In this document: in pieces, positions 59,601-64,000 of the stretch
How the letters are laid out: every line of letters begins with the position of its first letter
Numbering within the stretch: position 1 is the stretch's first letter
Origin: Globodera rostochiensis
Lineage: Eukaryota; Nematoda; Chromadorea; Rhabditida; Heteroderidae
DNA length: 64,000 bases
Assembly (NCBI GenBank): GCA_018350325.1
Contig: JAEVLN010000006.1
Location: forward strand, 1,511,193 to 1,575,192
Reading direction: 5' to 3'
Translations under genes and position numbers: made by a program
Notes under the pieces: model-generated
Database searches by the model: none
Seen by the model: only the letters and a program-made list of their open reading frames with translations
Told to the model about the DNA's origin: nothing

Positions 59601-61148
59601 TGACTCTTTTGGTCAATTAAATTTATGGGAATTTTTTTTTTGTCTGAAAATATGTTTTTTAGAACTTGAACACACTGCAGGCCAAGTTTCACTTTGTCGA
59701 CTTGGCCGGCTCTGAACAATTGAAAAAAACGAACGCCACTGGAAGAAAAAACATCAGCATCAATTCCGGCTTGGTAACAAAATCTGCTAAAACAATTATG
59801 TCGCAATAAATTTCAGCTGGCGCTTGACAATGTGATTTCTGCGTTGGGAGGAGCAAATGGGCGGCGAGTTGGCCATGTTCCGTACCATGACTCAAAGCTC
59901 ACTCGGCTACTTCAGGACTCACTTGTCGGCAACAGGTTGGCTGGCATTTATTTGATGGATGCTAGTGAGTAGGGGTCACTCCTTGTCCCGCCACTCCCGG
60001 CCAGTCCCCGTCCCGCCACTCCCATCCCGGGCCACTCCCGTCCCGGGCCACTCCCGTCCCAGCCACTCCCGTCCCAAGTTCAAAAAGGTATTAGGGAAGC
60101 GTAGAATCCGAATTTAACCTCTGTTTCGACCAATTCCGACCCCCGGACCCGAATTCGAACATTTGAAGCAAGGGATAAAAAATTCTAAAATCTATTCGAA
60201 ATGTAATTCTACTTTATATTGATCACATTTTGCGGTTCAAAAAAAATTGGTTGGGACGAGAGTGGCCGGGACGGGACTGACCGGGGGGGGGGGGAGTGGC
60301 GGGACGGGAGTGGCCCGCTTCGATGCTAGTGTTGTACGAAACCCAAAATTTCCCGATACCGAGACTTGACCCCGAGACTTGAGACCAAAACCCAAAAACC
60401 CCAAAGCTTTTCTCGAGTCGAGGCTCGAGAGCGAGACTCTCGTGCAGCAGATGCCAACAACTGATTTGTTTGTTGTTTTGTAGCCGAACGTTGATGATTG
60501 CGTGTGTTAGCCCAAATGAAGCGGACCAGGCAGAGACGCTCAGCTCGTTGAATTACGCCAACCGAGCCAAGAGCATCAAGAATGAGGTAAAAAATGTTTT
60601 TTGTTATGTTATTGTAAATTGCAATTTGTCCCCATTTTTACTTCTTGGTTCAATTTAGGTTGTGGCCAATCAGAATAACTCTAGCGAACTGATCACCGAG
60701 CTTCAACTCAGGATCCAAATTCTTGAAGCCGAACTTGTTGAATGGCAAACGGTATTTTCTGCCCCCACATTGAAATTTTTTTTAAAATTAATAAAATTTT
60801 ACAAAATAGTCGCATAAGCATAAAAAAATTGATGTTACTCTCTTGTTTGGTTAAAACTTTTTTTTTCAATTGTGTTGCCTGCAACTAGAGTTGGCCGGGA
60901 CTGGGACTGGTACTGAAGGCACCAATTTTGAAAAGACTGAATTTCTCCTTTATAAATCCCGATTTTTTTCAAAAACTTCAAATATTTGTTCCCGGCCCGG
61001 TTTTGCGCAAAAATCCCGGTTCTGGCCAACAACTCTATCTGCAACCATAACTCCTTTAAAGGGCAAGAAACGTTGGCGCTCAGAGACCAGGTTGATGGAA
61101 CAGTTGGCCAAAGCAAACCAGAGGAAAACGCGCAAGAGGGCATTCAAA
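56675..61148 (+). CDS. Kinesin-4-like (KIF21/KIF4-type) motor protein, divergent
   Basis: Ten exons: 56675-56712, 56785-56882, 57355-57467, 57510-57704, 58758-59033, 59663-59773, 59817-59935, 60484-60586, 60659-60751, 61062-61148; phases consistent. Motor landmarks: [23 protein letters not shown]-loop [12 protein letters not shown], switch [47 protein letters not shown], then the neck ELVEWQTGKK. The [12 protein letters not shown] and ELVEWQTGKK region is typical of kinesin-4. Switch I is abnormal: NNQ plus eight Gln and SSCSDAIF where kinesins have NxxSSRSHAIF, so Arg and His are lost and a CAG repeat is inserted. Microtubule motor of the cytoplasm, but ATPase activity is doubtful. The last exon joins in phase to an acidic exon at 61676. 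Introns hold several MITEs. Confidence 0.85.
57003..57166. mobile_element. hAT-like MITE, ccgggga family
   Basis: 164 bp, ends TAGGATTGGTCCCGG / CCGGGACTAACCCTA, flanks GATAAAAC / GCTAAAAC (7 of 8). In kinesin intron 2. Confidence 0.85.
58370..58720. repeat. Dispersed repeat related to 48862-49090
   Basis: Shares ttttctgaaccggtttcaa, ccgattttt/ttggcttaccgga and gtccgac words in the same order. In kinesin intron 4. Confidence 0.75.
58962..58985 (+). repeat. (CAG)8 inside kinesin switch I
   Basis: Eight CAG codons encode Gln8 in kinesin exon 5. Confidence 0.97.
59968..60321. mobile_element. MITE, cactcccg family
   Basis: About 354 bp with ggggtcactcc... / ...gggagtggccc ends between two exact GATGCTAGTG copies (59958-59967, 60322-60331; the true 8-bp duplication lies within these). 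Interior cactcccgtcccgg words. In kinesin intron 7. Confidence 0.85.
60886..61037. mobile_element. hAT-like MITE, gggactggga family
   Basis: 152 bp, ends TAGAGTTGGCCGGGACTGGG / CTGGCCAACAACTCTA, flanks CCTGCAAC / TCTGCAAC (7 of 8). In kinesin intron 9. Confidence 0.88.
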
Positions 61149-61149
61149 G

Positions 61150-61310
61150 TAGAGTGGGATTTTTGGGGAAAATCACAAGGCCGGGACCGTGAAAGCCGGG
61201 ATCGGGATTTCCATTTCGCTTTTTAAAAAAGCGGGATTGGGATTTTGACTTTTCAAAAACCGGGCTGGGATTTGAAAAACCGAGAATTTCCCGTAGCAAA
61301 TCATAAAACT
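61150..61310. mobile_element. Degenerate hAT-like MITE abutting a kinesin donor
   Basis: Starts TAGAGTGGGATTTTTGGGG directly after the exon-final AAAG, so its first T completes the GT donor. Interior gggattgggattt words; right end unclear. Confidence 0.55.
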
Positions 61311-61675
61311 CAGAATTTTTTTTGGTGATTTTTTTTGCGCTCGCCGTTTGAAGTGAAGCATTTTTTTTAAATTTACATCGCGAAAAATAATTAATAATTA
61401 AAAAAAAATTTTTAAATTTCATTTTTTTACTGAAAACTTCAAACATTCCGGAATGATTGAGGCTTACTGTATACTTTTGCAGGACATCGAAGTCTTTTAT
61501 GGATGATAAATTGTTCAAACCAAAAGCAATTTAGTCAAAACATTTTTTAAATATGGAAAATTTTAAAAAATCCCATTTTTTTGGCTGGTGAATTTTTAGT
61601 CTTGAAAAAAAGTCGATTTTTAGGGGTGCATTTTCGTTTGTATTTTTCTTAATCAATCGAAAAAACCCAAAATAG

Positions 61676-63667
61676 GTGAATTGTAATGAAGAGCGCGGCG
61701 TTGGAGATGAAAAGGAGGAAGAAGATGAAGAGAAGGAAGAATCGACAGATGAAGAAGAAAAGGAGGAAGAACTGATGGAAAAGAATTTGCGCACCCATGG
61801 GAAGAAATTCAAAGTAAGTTAAAAAAAAGAAAATAAATAAACAAAAACATTTTTTCAAATACTTTTATTTAGTGCACTGAATGTGCTTATCGATCTGCAC
61901 GCAGTGGCAATTTGAAGGTGCACATGCGCACCCACACCGGTGTGAAGCCGTTCAAAGTGAACGAACAAAATACCTTTTTAAAAATGCATAATGTTAAACA
62001 AATATTCAGTGTACAATTTGCGGTCTTCAATCAGTACACGGTGGCAATTTGAAAGTGCACATGCGCACCCACACGGGCGAGAAGCCATTCAATGTAGGGG
62101 GTTGTACGGGACCGGGTTTTTAAGATTAAAAATTTGTAAATCGACAAAATTCGAAAATTAAAAACACGGGAATCCCGTTCCCGTTAAATTTGATTTGAAA
62201 ACCTCGTTCCCGTTGTCGGAAATTTTTTTTACCAGTCTCTACTACAAAGTAATTGAAAGAAAATTTTTAAAAGCAGAGAATGTACAAAATATTTAGTGTA
62301 CAATTTGCGGTCATCAATCAGCATACGCCGGAAATTTGAAGGTGCACATGCGCACCCACACCGGTGTGAAGCCGTTCAAAGTGAACGAACAAAATACCTT
62401 TTTAAAAATGCATAATGTTAAACAAATATTTAGTGTACCATTTGCGATCATCGATCAATACAGGCTGGAAGTTTGAAACTACACATGCGCACCCACACGG
62501 GCGAGAAGCCATTCAATAGGGGGTTGTACGTGGCCGGGACTTTTGGGGAAAACCGGTACCGGGACTAAATTAGTGGTAAATATGGTTCATACGGTTCAGA
62601 CTCAAAATCGAACGAAATATATATATCAATCGGCTCCTCTCGGTCTGCATGGTCCAAAGTTGTTAAAATATTGCATTTTCTTAAATAGTTTGGCATTCTG
62701 TTAGATGTTAATTAAAAAAAATGAACATGACAATGACAAAAATCCGTGATTTCCGGGCTAACCCGGTACACCTCGATTGGGCGCACACGTTTGGGCGCGG
62801 CATGATTGGGCGCGGCACGATTGGGCGCGCACGTTTGGGCGCGGCACGATTGGGCGCGCACGTTTGGGCGCGGCACGATTGGGCGCGCACGTTTGGGCGC
62901 GGCACGATTGGGCGCGCACGTTTGGGCGCGGCACGATTGGGCGCGCACGTTTGGGCGCGGCACGATTGGGCGCGCACGTTTGGGCGCGTACGTTGGGGCG
63001 CGGCACGATTGGGCGCCGACAAGTTTTTTCGTTATACCTTTTTTCAAAGTCAACCAAACCAAATATTCTTGGTATCATTCGAAAGCATGCAATGAGTAGA
63101 AGTTTACAAAGCCAAAAGTTAAGCGATTCGATTAAATAAAAAAAGTTATGACTCAGCCGCGCAAAAAAGCACTAAAATTGAGATTTTTGCACGTTTTAAG
63201 CTATAACTTTTTTTTGAAAAGACAAATCGGTTAGCTTTAGCTTGATCAAAGGTTCAGCATACTGAGAGCTTTTGTATGATATCAATTTTGTTTTTGATTT
63301 GTTCAGGGTGCCGAATCGTGCCGGCATCGAACGTGCCAGCACCCAATTGTGCGAGCCCAATCGTGATGCTCCGTATGAACCATATTTGCCAAATTAGTCC
63401 CGGTCAAAAAAAAACCGAGACTACTGGGCAAAAAAAAACGTTTTAGAAAAACCGGAGCCATTTATAACGGAGCTTGAAAAACCCGGGACTAAATTTCAGT
63501 CCTACCTAGAAAAGACATTTCAGTACTGGCCCGTCCTACCCTACTACAACAAAAGTAATTAAAAGAACCATTAAAATATTTAGTGTACAATTTGCGACCA
63601 TCGCTTTTCCCTCGCGGAAAATTTGAAACGGCACATGCGCACCCACACGGGCGAGAAGCCCTATAAG
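61676..63667 (+). CDS. Acidic exon plus five C2H2 zinc-finger exons
   Basis: Exons 61676-61813, 61873-61956, 62010-62093, 62297-62380, 62434-62517, 63584-63667, all phase 0; the window ends before a stop. Exon 1 is strongly acidic ([19 protein letters not shown]) and ends [11 protein letters not shown]. Each later exon is exactly one 28-residue finger (CTECAY...[17 protein letters not shown]...[10 protein letters not shown]), with C-x2-C-x12-H-x3-H spacing and TGEKP linkers, so nucleic-acid binding is likely. Fingers 1-2 and 3-4 with their shared intron are a tandem duplication. Finger 4 lacks a donor (TTCAATAGGG instead of TTCAATGTAGGG). No in-frame start lies upstream of the acidic exon, which instead joins the kinesin exon in phase. 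Confidence 0.75.
62095..62235. mobile_element. hAT-like element, gggaatcccg family, at the finger 2 donor
   Basis: Begins TAGGGGGTTGTACGGGACC right after TTCAATG of finger exon 2 and ends near CCAGTCTCTA. A related start (TAGGGGGTTGTACGTGG) follows finger 4 at 62518, with an inverse GTCCTACCCTA near 63542. No clear duplication. Confidence 0.6.
62775..63015. repeat. 29-bp GC-rich tandem array
   Basis: About eight units of gcgcacgtttgggcgcggcacgattggg type, ~240 bp, with no stop codon in several frames on both strands. Lies in the intron after finger 4. Degenerate inverse words occur at 63310-63365. Confidence 0.95.
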
Positions 63668-64000
63668 GTAATTGAAAGACAAGGGCTTTAACCAAGGATT
63701 TTTTTCAGGGGGTGGGGGCTCGATTCAAGAAAAATTCGATCTTTAGGGATGCATTTTTTGCTTTTTATTGTAGTTAAGCAATTTTTAGAAAAAAATTCGA
63801 TTTTTTATGGCTACATTTTTGGCTTTTACATTTTTCTTAAAAAATTTTTCCCCCAAAAAGTTAGATTTAAAGGGAGTATTTTTGGGTTTTATTGCATTAA
63901 TATTTATGTTATGTCTAAAAAATATCGTAAAAATTCAATTTTGGGAGTCGGGTTGCTTAAATCGGTCGGGATTCGGGGGGTTTTTTTTTAAAATTTTTCT

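Noticed and set aside
1..64000. An autonomous hAT transposase or other transposon protein
   Set aside because: No open frame or exon set with transposase-like motifs was found; all elements appear non-autonomous.

Overview
The window is nuclear DNA of a small-genome animal, most likely a nematode. Evidence: AT-rich sequence, compact multi-exon genes with many 40-100 bp introns ending TTTAG or TTTCAG, animal gene families (claudin-like, kinesin-4-like motor, S1 protease, C2H2 fingers), and two apparent GC-AG introns in one gene. A secreted GH18 chitinase with a CBM2-like tail and several secreted Cys-rich proteins would fit a plant-parasitic (cyst-type) nematode. That placement is inference. 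No rRNA, convincing tRNA, CRISPR or prokaryotic operon was seen, and no transposase gene.

Layout. 0.7-4.7 kb: chitinase gene (minus). 4.7-13.6 kb: hAT-like MITEs, a nested inverted-repeat complex, a ~57 bp satellite, a small secreted Cys-rich gene (minus), and an orphan copy of its last exon. 13.6-20.0 kb: a tandem segmental duplication carrying two five-exon genes for secreted proteins that join a 16-Cys domain to a pair of EF-hands. The Cys-rich exon has diverged strongly between the copies while its flanks are nearly identical. 20-25 kb: an unknown gene broken by two element insertions. 25-28.3 kb: fragmentary unknown minus-strand genes. 29.6-35.6 kb: a 21-exon gene built from three tandem copies of a Cys-rich exon cassette, every exon phase 0. 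35.9-37.5 kb: claudin-like four-TM gene (minus). 40.1-46.6 kb: an S1 protease with Cys in place of the catalytic Ser and an unknown secreted protein just upstream; exon phases allow them to be one gene. 46.7-50.9 kb: repeats. 51.0-53.5 kb: two neighbouring minus-strand genes (ankyrin; TM/coiled-coil) with related first exons. 53.9-54.5 kb: polypurine tract. 56.7-63.7 kb: a kinesin-4-like motor whose exons run in phase into an acidic exon and five one-exon C2H2 fingers.

Between and inside the genes lies a large set of short palindromic elements with TAGGG/TAGAG/CAGGG ends and 8-bp target duplications. These are hAT hallmarks. Their subterminal short repeats differ completely from family to family. 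They fill introns, one sits inside a coding exon, one sits at a splice donor, and some nest in each other.

All gene models were built by hand from splice signals and reading-frame phase. Coordinates may be off by a base or two, and no database search was possible.
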